Positions 1-6,983 of a stretch of DNA of 15,096 bases are shown here, piece by piece; the stretch's first letter is position 1; every line of letters begins with the position of its first letter. Origin of the DNA: Desulfovibrio sp. (GTDB lineage Bacteria > Desulfobacterota > Desulfovibrionia > Desulfovibrionales > Desulfovibrionaceae). Below the pieces are notes generated by a model, which searched no databases, was not told the DNA's origin, and saw only the letters and a program-made list of their open reading frames with translations. A program made the position numbers and the translations under genes. Location: positions 1 to 15,096 of the forward strand of contig VSMX01000048.1 of assembly GCA_009773975.1 (NCBI GenBank), written 5' to 3'.

Positions 1-1258
1 ACGTCTGGTACTGGGCAAGGGCCTCGCTGTGCGCATTTTCCGCTTCAGTCAGGCGCGTCTGCGCGTCAAGAAGCTCGGTAATCGTGCCGGTATTTGTGGC
101 ATAACGCTTGTCGGCCATGGCATAGCTTTCCCTGGCCGCGTCAACGCCCTTGATGGAAGCGGCAATAAGGTCCTTTGCCGCCTGGATGTCCAGCAGCGAG
201 CGAATAACCTCGCTTCTGGCATTGGCCATGGCGTCCTCATATTCCTTGCGCAGGCCCTGGGCCTTTTTCCTTTCCGAAAGCGTCTGGAAAATGGTGTTGC
301 CGCCCGAGAAAAATTCCCACGAGAAGCTCAGGCCCGCGCTCCAATAGGTGCGCGTGTAGTCCTCATACTGGGCGTTGTCGTAATCCTTGCTCTGGCCCAT
401 ATTGTCGTAGTTGGCGTCAATGCGCGGCAAAAACTGGCCCATTGCGATCTGCATGTCCTTCCAGGCCACTTCGATGGACTTTTTGGCTATCACAAGATCG
501 GGCCGGCCGCGTTCGGCCGCCTTGATGGCCTCTTCCTCGCTGAATTTCACGCCATGGGCATAATCGCGCAAATTGCCCCTGTAGTTGACCTTTTCATTGG
601 GAGCCAGGCCAAGATAGCGGTTCAGCTGCACTTCCGCGTTGCGGATGTCGTTTTCCACGCGGATAAGGCGCTGCTGGGCGCTGGCAAGCTCGGTCTGGTT
701 CTGGAGCACATTGAGGTAGGGGGCCATGCCCTCGCGCACGAAAGCTTCCGCGCTTTTCAGCTGCTCCTCCAGGCGCGCAATGGATTCCTTCGCGCTTTTC
801 AGGTCTTCCCGCGATCTGAGCAGGGCCAGGAACTGAAGCTGCACATTGGCCTCAAGCTCAAGCCTGGCCGCGCGCAGGCGTTCGGCGGCTATATCCTTTC
901 GGATGACAGATTGCTGCAGGGATGTAAGATGGACAAGACCCGAAAACAGGTTCCAGGAAACGCGCAGGCCCTTGGCCCAGTTGTAGCTGGAAAGGTTGTC
1001 GGAATTGTAGGTTTGCGCGTTCTTGACGTTCTGCAGCCTGTTGGTGTTCAGGGAAACCGCGGCCCGCGGCCAGAAATTGCTCTGGGCCACGCCTATGTTC
1101 ATTTTGGCTGTTTCAAGCTGTTTCTGGATGGCCTCTATGCCGGGATTGGCCTTCACGGCCTGGGCGACAGCCTGGGCCAGATCGTAGGTCGCAGCATTCG
1201 CGGCGCGCGGCAGCAGAAAACACATGATTGCCAGAAAGAAAATTTTGCGCATGGCCAT
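1..1258 (-). CDS. TolC-family outer-membrane protein of a type I secretion system (3' end cut by window)
   Basis: This is probably the outer-membrane duct of the T1SS encoded just upstream. About 419 residues are visible before the reading frame runs off the left edge, so most of a typical 430-480 residue TolC-family protein is present. A classic signal peptide follows the start: MAMRK, a hydrophobic stretch, then PRAANA before ATYDLAQAV. The body shows the family's two internally similar halves of long coiled-coil helices, rich in A, Q, E and L. Each half has a beta-strand motif, VSWNLFSG in the first and FSWEFFSGG in the second. I chose ATG at 1258 because it gives a clean signal peptide; ATG 1252 is equivalent. 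An in-frame ATG at 1315 has a better ribosome site (GGGAG, 10 nt away), but it would add a second hydrophobic stretch ahead of the signal. The gene lies 91 nt after the preceding stop and is presumably the last T1SS gene visible here. Confidence 0.9.
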   Translation of the reverse strand, partial: MAMRKIFFLAIMCFLLPRAANAATYDLAQAVAQAVKANPGIEAIQKQLETAKMNIGVAQSNFWPRAAVSLNTNRLQNVKNAQTYNSDNLSSYNWAKGLRVSWNLFSGLVHLTSLQQSVIRKDIAAERLRAARLELEANVQLQFLALLRSREDLKSAKESIARLEEQLKSAEAFVREGMAPYLNVLQNQTELASAQQRLIRVENDIRNAEVQLNRYLGLAPNEKVNYRGNLRDYAHGVKFSEEEAIKAAERGRPDLVIAKKSIEVAWKDMQIAMGQFLPRIDANYDNMGQSKDYDNAQYEDYTRTYWSAGLSFSWEFFSGGNTIFQTLSERKKAQGLRKEYEDAMANARSEVIRSLLDIQAAKDLIAASIKGVDAARESYAMADKRYATNTGTITELLDAQTRLTEAENAHSEALAQYQT

Positions 1259-1349
1259 ATCCGAAAGTTTCGTTATTGCAAAAAGCATCCATGCCAAAAA
1301 CAGGATGCGGCCCATATTGCTTTGACTCCCGCTGGCAATGCCCGCGGCT

Positions 1350-2432
1350 TCAGGAGGTTTTGCCAAGTTTGGTCAGCACAATATCAGGTATGTTGGCGCC
1401 TTTCAAGACCAGGACATTGTCTTCAAGCTGCCAGCTTTCCACAGCCAGGAGGTCTTGCGCGAATTCTTCCGCCCCGAGTGCCGCAAGGCGCGAAATTTCG
1501 TTCTTGTCCATCTTGATGTCAAACCGGGATTTTTTTATATGGTAGCGGGCCTCTAGACGGAAGCCGGGCGCTGAAATTTCGAGCAGGCCGCCTTTTTCCT
1601 GTTCATCCCCGCCATTTTTTTCAGGGCGCTTTTTCTTGCCCTTGCTGCCGGAGGATCTTTTACCGGCGAGTGGTGTAAACCGGCAGCTTGCCTGGCCAGT
1701 GCCCGGTATGTCCACACTCCAGACCTCGTTTTCCACATCCTCGCGAAATGAACCGGCCCTGGCAGTTGACTTGTCTTTCACCATGCCGGGCAATTTGTCG
1801 GAAACATGGCGCAGGGCAAGGATTTTGCCGCCGCCTGTTTCTGGCGCGAGGCGCGCTTCCGCGAAAAGCGGCTTGCCGTCGCCAAGGCTTTCCTTCATTT
1901 TCCCGGCAAGTTCCGCAAAATTTTCAATGGCGGATATTCTTGATGCAATGGTTCTGCCGGACGCGGCTTCGACGAGGCTCAGGCTGTCTCCTTTTTGCCG
2001 TAAAAGGCCGCTGCCGGAAAAGGGAATTTTCTCGAAGGATTTTTTTTTCAGAATCAGACTCTTGGGCAGGGCGGACTGGCCGGCGAAAAAATCCCCGTAC
2101 AGGCCGCCAGTGCCGATGTTCAGCTTTTGCTCGAAACCATGGGAATTGGAGAGGCGCAAAATGGAATTGCCGCCCACAAGACGCCATTTGCCGCAAAGAT
2201 CCCTGGAGCGCTGCCTGCCCTTTGCCATCTGGCTCTGGCCGAGGATAAAGAAGGATTTGTCGTAAAGGCAAAGGCTGATCTCTATATCGCCGGACTTCAG
2301 GGGCATGCGCCCGGAATAGCAATTGCCCGCGGCGGGAATTTCCGCATTTGCGGGCAATGGGCCAAAATGCGGGACGGCCAGGATAATGGCCGTCCACACG
2401 ATTATGCAAAATTTCGCGGCGTTTTTTGTCAT
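1350..2432 (-). CDS. Secreted NlpE/META-like protein encoded inside the T1SS operon
   Basis: A 360-residue exported protein of unproven function. Residues 1-30 form a signal peptide ending ANA|E; no lipobox is visible, so it is probably soluble in the periplasm or exported further. Residues 38-120 resemble the NlpE N-terminal barrel: YSGRMP at the start, GKWRLVGG near 81 and a run of short beta strands. The CxxC copper-site motif of E. coli NlpE is replaced by LKSGD. Residues 145-210 resemble the OB-like segment that often follows it. Residues 235-357 look like a META/HslJ-type domain: it begins EVWSVDIPG, and ends with AEEFAQDLLAVESW then LVLKG. A Lys/Gly/Glu-rich stretch (about 257-282) interrupts this domain. 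The start ATG overlaps the adaptor's stop codon (ATGA, 4 nt), so translation is probably coupled. Domain assignments come from pattern memory, not a search. A role in exporter assembly or envelope sensing is inference. Confidence 0.72.
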   Translation of the reverse strand: MTKNAAKFCIIVWTAIILAVPHFGPLPANAEIPAAGNCYSGRMPLKSGDIEISLCLYDKSFFILGQSQMAKGRQRSRDLCGKWRLVGGNSILRLSNSHGFEQKLNIGTGGLYGDFFAGQSALPKSLILKKKSFEKIPFSGSGLLRQKGDSLSLVEAASGRTIASRISAIENFAELAGKMKESLGDGKPLFAEARLAPETGGGKILALRHVSDKLPGMVKDKSTARAGSFREDVENEVWSVDIPGTGQASCRFTPLAGKRSSGSKGKKKRPEKNGGDEQEKGGLLEISAPGFRLEARYHIKKSRFDIKMDKNEISRLAALGAEEFAQDLLAVESWQLEDNVLVLKGANIPDIVLTKLGKTS

Positions 2433-3862
2433 TCCCTCAGGGCGCGGTCCCAGTTTCTGATGAGAGGTTCAAAAATGTAATAAATTACGGTTTTTTCCGT
2501 GGTGGTGATAAATACTGTGGCGGGCATGCCCGGGGAAAGATAGAGATCGTTTTCCTTGAGCGCCGCCGGGTCAACTTCCACATAGCAAAGATAATAGGGC
2601 ATATTGCCGCCGTAGGAAGGCTGCTCCAGACGGTCGGCCGAAACGTAGGTGACCTTGCCGGGCATGTGCGGAATAAGATTGGTATCGAAAGCGTCCAGCT
2701 GCACCATAGCCGGCTGGCCAACGTAAACTTCCGTAATCTTGTTGACCGGCACCTGGGTTTCGATAATCAGGGGATTATCGTGGGGCACTATGTCCATAAG
2801 TGTTTCGCCGGGATGCACGACGCCGCCGCGGGAATGGATCTTGAGGTCAACGACCTTGCCGGCGACAGGGGCGGTAATCTGCAGGCGTTTCTTGGCATCG
2901 GCCAGGGGGCGGATTCTTTCCCTTGCCTGGGTAAGTTCGTTCTCGACCTGGGTCAGTTCCCTGGTGGCGTCCTCGACAAAGCGCCCGGTAACATCCTCGA
3001 TGCGCAAATTGAGTTCGGCTGCTTTCTGGCGGGATTCCGCAATGCTCTGGCGCAAACGGCCCTGGCTGCCCTGGTGACCGGCGACTTCGCGCTCAAGGGC
3101 GAGAATCTGCGATTTTTCCAGATAGCGCTCCTTGTAAAGCTGCCTTTTGGCCGACAATTCCTCGCGCAGGGCGGAAAGGATGGCTCCTTCGGCCTTTAGC
3201 TGGTCTTCCAGACCCCGTTCCTGGGCTTTAAGTTGGGCAAGCTGGGTTTTGAGCAGCTCAACCTGGTTGTTCAGGGTGTTCCTGCGGGTGGCGAAAACTT
3301 TTTCCTCGTTGGAAAGCACGTCAAGGGCATTGAGTTCATTCGCCTGGTCCCGGACTCCCTGTGTCCATTCGAGCCTGTCCAGATGGTCTTTTTCGGCAAT
3401 GAGGCGCGTTCTGCGCGCCTCGAGATCCAGTGCCTGTTTTCTTGTAATATTGGTATTGGCGTCAACGCTGACGGATTCCAGCACGACAAGCGGCTGGCCG
3501 GCCTTCACTTCCTCGCCTTCGCGGACGAGAATGTCCTCGACAATGCCGCCCTCCAGGTGCTGCACAATCTTGCGCTCGTTTTCAATCTTGATTGTGCCAG
3601 GGGCGACGACAGCGCCGCTGATATGGCCAAAGAAAGACCAGATTCCGAAAATGCCGAAGAAAATCAGGATAAGCCACAAACCCTGGCGAACGATATGTTT
3701 GGGGCTTTCAATGCCGGGGCTTTCGGGCAGATCCGGGATATCGGGCAGGTTTTCCTGCGGCTTTTTCTTGCGGCCAGGTTCCGAAGCCAGCATTCTGATC
3801 GGGTTGATCTTTGCAATGGGATGCGTGGCTGTTGTTTCAATTGGTTTCTTGTCATCAGGCAT
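2429..3862 (-). CDS. HlyD/PrtE-family type I secretion periplasmic adaptor
   Basis: Membrane-fusion protein linking the ABC exporter to the TolC-type duct. It has 477 residues. A long, proline- and lysine-rich cytoplasmic N-terminus (1-60) precedes one membrane segment (about 61-79). A lipoyl-like half follows (about 85-130, including VQHLEGGIVEDILVREGEEV). A long coiled coil runs through 135-325. The second lipoyl half begins ITAPVAGKVVDL at 329. The beta-barrel domain spans about 363-455 and includes LSPGMPATV. The end, YYIFEPL at 461-467, resembles the family's usual close. The start overlaps the exporter's stop by 8 nt (ATGCCTGA) and the stop overlaps the next gene's start by 4 nt, so three genes are tightly packed. 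The layout is the PrtD/PrtE kind. Substrate unknown: no RTX protein lies in the window. Confidence 0.95.
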   Translation of the reverse strand: MPDDKKPIETTATHPIAKINPIRMLASEPGRKKKPQENLPDIPDLPESPGIESPKHIVRQGLWLILIFFGIFGIWSFFGHISGAVVAPGTIKIENERKIVQHLEGGIVEDILVREGEEVKAGQPLVVLESVSVDANTNITRKQALDLEARRTRLIAEKDHLDRLEWTQGVRDQANELNALDVLSNEEKVFATRRNTLNNQVELLKTQLAQLKAQERGLEDQLKAEGAILSALREELSAKRQLYKERYLEKSQILALEREVAGHQGSQGRLRQSIAESRQKAAELNLRIEDVTGRFVEDATRELTQVENELTQARERIRPLADAKKRLQITAPVAGKVVDLKIHSRGGVVHPGETLMDIVPHDNPLIIETQVPVNKITEVYVGQPAMVQLDAFDTNLIPHMPGKVTYVSADRLEQPSYGGNMPYYLCYVEVDPAALKENDLYLSPGMPATVFITTTEKTVIYYIFEPLIRNWDRALRE

Positions 3863-5648
3863 TGGCCTGTCCCTCCGCGGGATTCCCGTCTGGCTTTATG
3901 GGCATATTGTTGTTTTTGGCTTGCTGGGCAAGAGCGGCCTGCCTGGCCATCAATTCCTCATGGGCCATTCTGGCCTTTGCGGCTTCTTCCTGCTGGCGCT
4001 GCTGCATTTTCGCGATTTCGGCCAGCACCTGGGCGCGCGGGCCGCAAAGCACAATCTGGCCCTCCTGCATGAGCATGATATTATCCACAATATTCAGGAT
4101 TTGCGGCTTGTGGGTAACAATGATCAGGGTGGATTTTTGCTGGTGCATGAAGCCAATGGCCTGGGCAAGGCGGTTTTCGCCTTCCTCGTCAAGATTGGAA
4201 TTGGGCTCGTCAAGCACGATGATGCGGGGATCCCCGTACAAGGCCCGCGCCAGGCCAACCCGCTGCCGCTGGCCGCCGGAAAGCGCGCCGCCAAGTTCGC
4301 CCATTTGCGTGTCATAGCCCTTTGGCAGATTGAGAATCATTTCATGCACGCCGGCAAGCCGCGCCGCGCGGATGACCTTTTCGGAATCAACCGCGCCAAG
4401 CCTGGCAATGTTTTCGGCTATCGAGCCCGCGAAAAGCTCGACATCCTGGGGCAGGTAGCCAAGATAGGGCCCCAGCTTTTCCGGGTCCCAGCTGGCTATG
4501 TCGGCCCGGTCTATGCGCACCTTGCCCGCCGTGGGTTGCCAGAGGTTGAGCAAAAGCTTGCAAAGCGTGGATTTGCCGGCTGCGGAAGGGCCGATTATGG
4601 CCATTGACTGGCCGGCTGGCATGCGAAAGGACACGCCCCTGATTATTTGCCTGCCCTGCAGGGCGAAGAAAAGATTTTCCGTGGAAATTTCGCCCACGGG
4701 CGCCGGCAGATCCATGCGCGGCTGGGGCTGTTCCTTGCCAAGCAGGGCATTGAGCCTTTTGTAGGATCCCGCGGCTTCCAGCGAGAGCCTGTAGGTTGCC
4801 ATTGCCTGGTCTATGGGCATGAGGGCGCGGCCCATGATGATAGAGGCCGCGATCATGATGCCGGCCGTGGATAGATGCTCGATCGTGAGCCAGGCGCCGA
4901 CGCAATAAATCAGAACCTGCAGGCCCATGCGCAGGGCCTTTGAAATGGACTGCAAAAGCCCGGCATTCTTGCTGGCCTGGGTTTGCAGCGCGATCACCGC
5001 GTGATTGATCTTGCTCCAGCGTTCGGAAACATTGTTGATCATGCCCATGGAGCGCACTATGCCGGCATTGCGTATGGCCTGGCCCGTAAAGTTGGACGAC
5101 TGGAAATTGAGCTTGTTGGCTACTTCCAGGCGCTTTCTGGTGAGCTTGTCGGTCATCACGCCAAGAATGAAGACCACAAGGCCACCTCCAACGGCAACTG
5201 CGCCAAGGGCCGGATGCAAGACAAAAATAAGGATGAAGTAAATGGGCATCCAGGGCAGGTCGAAAAAGGCGAAAACCGCGTTACCGCCAAGGTAATTGCG
5301 CAGCACCTGCACGTCCCTGAGCGTGCCCTCGTTCTGTGGCACGCCTGCCGGGCCGCCCGCGGCCTGGAGATTTTGCTGCAAGACGTTGCCGGAAAGCAGG
5401 TGGTCGAACTCGATGCCGGCCCTGACCAGCAAACGGGAGCGAATCCATTCCAGCAGGGCCAGCAGCAGCAGGGCCAGCGCGGCCGCAAGGGTGATGACCA
5501 TGAGCGTTGACATATTAAAACTGGTCAAAACCTTGTCATAGACCTGGAGCATATAGATTGGAAAGGTCAGCTGCAATATATTGATAAAGAAGCTGAAAAA
5601 GAAGGCATATTTGAAAAAATAACGACACTTGCGCAAAAACTGCTGCAT
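3855..5648 (-). CDS. Type I secretion ABC transporter, PrtD-like (permease fused to ATPase)
   Basis: Inner-membrane ATP-driven exporter of a T1SS. It has 597 residues from ATG 5648. Residues 1-300 carry the transmembrane domain, starting directly with the PrtD-style first helix and YMLQVYDKVL. There is no C39 peptidase or C39-like N-terminal domain, so it is not a LapB/HlyB-type pump. The ATPase has Walker A GPSAAGKST (353-361), Q-loop Q401, signature LSGGQRQR (456-463), Walker B IIVLDE (476-481), D-loop SNLD and switch histidine H513. The last 50 or so residues form a Gln/Ala/Glu-rich, probably helical tail. Longer upstream starts are rejected: the frame extends to a TTG at 5792, but that lies upstream of the predicted promoter (5695-5723), while 5648 gives the family's usual N-terminus. 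First gene of the operon. Confidence 0.95.
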   Translation of the reverse strand: MQQFLRKCRYFFKYAFFFSFFINILQLTFPIYMLQVYDKVLTSFNMSTLMVITLAAALALLLLALLEWIRSRLLVRAGIEFDHLLSGNVLQQNLQAAGGPAGVPQNEGTLRDVQVLRNYLGGNAVFAFFDLPWMPIYFILIFVLHPALGAVAVGGGLVVFILGVMTDKLTRKRLEVANKLNFQSSNFTGQAIRNAGIVRSMGMINNVSERWSKINHAVIALQTQASKNAGLLQSISKALRMGLQVLIYCVGAWLTIEHLSTAGIMIAASIIMGRALMPIDQAMATYRLSLEAAGSYKRLNALLGKEQPQPRMDLPAPVGEISTENLFFALQGRQIIRGVSFRMPAGQSMAIIGPSAAGKSTLCKLLLNLWQPTAGKVRIDRADIASWDPEKLGPYLGYLPQDVELFAGSIAENIARLGAVDSEKVIRAARLAGVHEMILNLPKGYDTQMGELGGALSGGQRQRVGLARALYGDPRIIVLDEPNSNLDEEGENRLAQAIGFMHQQKSTLIIVTHKPQILNIVDNIMLMQEGQIVLCGPRAQVLAEIAKMQQRQQEEAAKARMAHEELMARQAALAQQAKNNNMPIKPDGNPAEGQANA

Positions 5649-5694
5649 AAGGGAATCCGCCTTGAAAGTGGGGGCTTTTTTGGGAACGCCCAAA

Positions 5695-5723
5695 AATATA
5701 AGCGCAACACACGATATTGGCAA
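5695..5723 (-). promoter_or_regulatory. Predicted sigma-70-type promoter of the T1SS operon
   Basis: On the minus strand TTGCCA (5723-5718) is followed by a 17-nt spacer and TATATT (5700-5695). Each box matches the housekeeping consensus at five of six positions. Transcription would start near 5688, giving a leader of about 40 nt before the exporter ATG at 5648. The promoter lies downstream of a terminator-like hairpin, so the T1SS operon is probably a separate transcription unit from ldh. Confidence 0.55.
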
Positions 5724-5758
5724 GTTGCAGTTACGGCGGAAAATGGCAAATCGGCGAC

Positions 5759-5781
5759 AAAAGGCCCCGGACAGGCCGGGG
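5759..5781 (-). terminator. Probable intrinsic terminator after ldh
   Basis: Read on the minus strand, CCCCGG (5781-5776), a 5-nt loop and CCGGGG (5770-5765) form a short all-GC stem followed by CC and then TTTT. It sits 114 nt past the ldh stop and just before the T1SS promoter. The stem is only 6 bp and the T-run is short, so termination may be partial. Confidence 0.5.
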
Positions 5782-5787
5782 GACCGC

Positions 5788-5872
5788 AACAATCATTGTT
5801 CCCTTTGCATTGCAATGCCGGCATCCCTTTCGGCGATGCGATCTTAACATTGAAACGAAGTATTCAATGTTA
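5788..5872. promoter_or_regulatory. Palindrome cluster with repeated CATTG half-sites upstream of the T1SS promoter
   Basis: Four symmetric elements are packed into 85 bp. They are AACAAT-c-ATTGTT (5788-5800), the perfect 12-mer GCATTGCAATGC (5807-5818), the overlapping 10-mer ATGCCGGCAT (5815-5824), and a 10-bp inverted repeat TAACATTGAA / TTCAATGTTA (5845-5854 and 5863-5872, 8-nt spacer). The pentamer CATTG or its complement occurs five times, at 5794, 5808, 5813, 5848 and 5865. The cluster ends 65 bp upstream of the -35 box of the T1SS promoter and begins just after the ldh stop. It could be an operator array for a dimeric regulator, or a structured ldh 3' end. I cannot name the regulator. 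Confidence 0.45.
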
Positions 5873-5894
5873 CTGAGTACCAGGGAACTCCGGA

Positions 5895-6842
5895 TCAAAG
5901 ATCAAACTTGCCGGCGATGTCTCTCAGCATGCTGGCCGAGCTGCGCAATTTCTCCAGCTCCGCTTCGTCAAGGCAAATCGGCACATGGGTCTCGACGCCG
6001 GACGAGCCCAGAATCGCCGGCGTGCTGAGGGCAATGCCGCTTATGCCGTATTCGCCGTGCATCATCGTGGAGATCGGGAGGATGGATTTTTCGTCATGGA
6101 CAATGCATTCGCAAATACGCTTGACCGACATGGCGATACCGTAATATGTGGCTCCTTTTTTGGCTATGATGTCATAGGCGCTGTTTTTCACCTGCCTGGC
6201 GATTTTCCGCAGCTCTTCATCATGATCGCGGTAGCCTCGCATTTCGCAGAAGTCGCGGATAGGGATGCCGGAAACATTCGCGCAATTCCAGGCGACTATT
6301 TCGCTGTCGCCGTGCTCCCCGATAACAAAAGCGTGCACGCTTCTGCTATCGACGCCCAGATGCAGGCCCAGATCATGCTTGAGGCGCGCCGTATCAAGAA
6401 CCGTACCGGAGCCGATTACCCTCCTTTCCGGCAACTCGCATATTTTCGAGGCCGCATATGTAAGAATGTCAACGGGATTCGCAACTATCAGGAGAATGCC
6501 CTCAAAGCCCGCTTTCGAAATCGCCGGAATAATGCTCTTCAAAATGGACACGTTTTTATTGACAAGGTTCAGACGGCTCTCTCCTGGATTCTGATTGGCG
6601 CCAGCCGTTATTATCGCTACGCAGGCATCGGCGAGATCGCCATAGTCGCCAGCAAAGATTTTCATCTGCTCGGTAAATGGTATTCCGTCCGAAATATCTT
6701 CGGCTTCCCCGACAGCCTTGTCATAATTGACGTCAACCAGGACTATTTCGGAAAAAAGTTTGCCCAGCATCAGCGTGTAGGCTGTTGCTGCGCCCACGAA
6801 CCCGCAGCCGATAATTGCCGCTTTTCCCGGATTTGGCTTCAT
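5895..6842 (-). CDS. ldh: L-lactate dehydrogenase (NAD-dependent)
   Basis: Interconverts pyruvate and L-lactate with NADH/NAD+, in the cytoplasm. It has 315 residues from ATG 6842, the family's usual size. The Rossmann motif is GCGFVG (12-17), followed by Asp37 in LVDVN, which favours NAD over NADP. The specificity loop reads GANQNPGESR. Gln84 sits at the position that is Gln in lactate and Arg in malate dehydrogenases, and the substrate Arg is at 90. The catalytic pair is Asp150/Arg153 (LDTARL) and His177 (GEHGDSE). ATG 6842 is preferred over ATG 6848 because AAAGGA lies 8 nt upstream of 6842 but only 2 nt from 6848; the open frame further upstream begins with TTG and enters a hairpin region. 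It follows preA by 141 nt on the same strand and may be read with it. Confidence 0.93.
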   Translation of the reverse strand: MKPNPGKAAIIGCGFVGAATAYTLMLGKLFSEIVLVDVNYDKAVGEAEDISDGIPFTEQMKIFAGDYGDLADACVAIITAGANQNPGESRLNLVNKNVSILKSIIPAISKAGFEGILLIVANPVDILTYAASKICELPERRVIGSGTVLDTARLKHDLGLHLGVDSRSVHAFVIGEHGDSEIVAWNCANVSGIPIRDFCEMRGYRDHDEELRKIARQVKNSAYDIIAKKGATYYGIAMSVKRICECIVHDEKSILPISTMMHGEYGISGIALSTPAILGSSGVETHVPICLDEAELEKLRSSASMLRDIAGKFDL

Positions 6843-6870
6843 CAACATGTTCCTTTGCGGTTTGAGACCC

Positions 6871-6954
6871 CGGCCGGAAGGCCGAACAGGCCCGCGCCCC
6901 GCACTCCCAGGCGGGGCATCAGACGCGGGCGCAAGACGCAATGCCCTGAAGGGC
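6871..6954. repeat. Three GC-rich hairpins between preA and ldh
   Basis: The 141-nt spacer holds three inverted repeats: GCCC/GGGC (6943-6946 and 6951-6954, 4-nt loop); a nested stem of GCCCGC plus GCCCCGC pairing with GCGGGGC and GCGGGC (6890-6902 and 6911-6930, 8-nt loop, one 7-nt bulge); and CGGCC/GGCCG (6871-6875 and 6880-6884). No T-run follows any of them on the minus strand, so they are not typical intrinsic terminators. They may stabilise the preA mRNA 3' end, attenuate reading into ldh, or be a dispersed palindromic repeat. Confidence 0.5.
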
Positions 6955-6983
6955 TTTGCTGCCAGTTTGGTTGCGGCAATGCC

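Noticed and set aside
29..1516. Long plus-strand open frame opposite the tolC-like gene
   Set aside because: It is the antisense of a gene with a signal peptide and clear TolC features. Long antisense frames recur opposite nearly every gene here and reflect GC-rich codon use.
3147..4607. 486-codon plus-strand frame across the adaptor and exporter genes
   Set aside because: It spans two well-supported overlapping genes on the other strand and shows no recognisable domain; Ser/Arg-rich composition is typical of a shadow.
3855..5648. LapB/HlyB-type exporter with a biofilm-adhesin (Lap) function
   Set aside because: There is no C39 or C39-like N-terminal domain, and no LapD/LapG or large adhesin gene in the window.
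5649..5792. N-terminal extension of the T1SS exporter from a TTG at 5792
   Set aside because: The extension lies over the predicted promoter and terminator, has no ribosome site of note and is absent from PrtD-like proteins.
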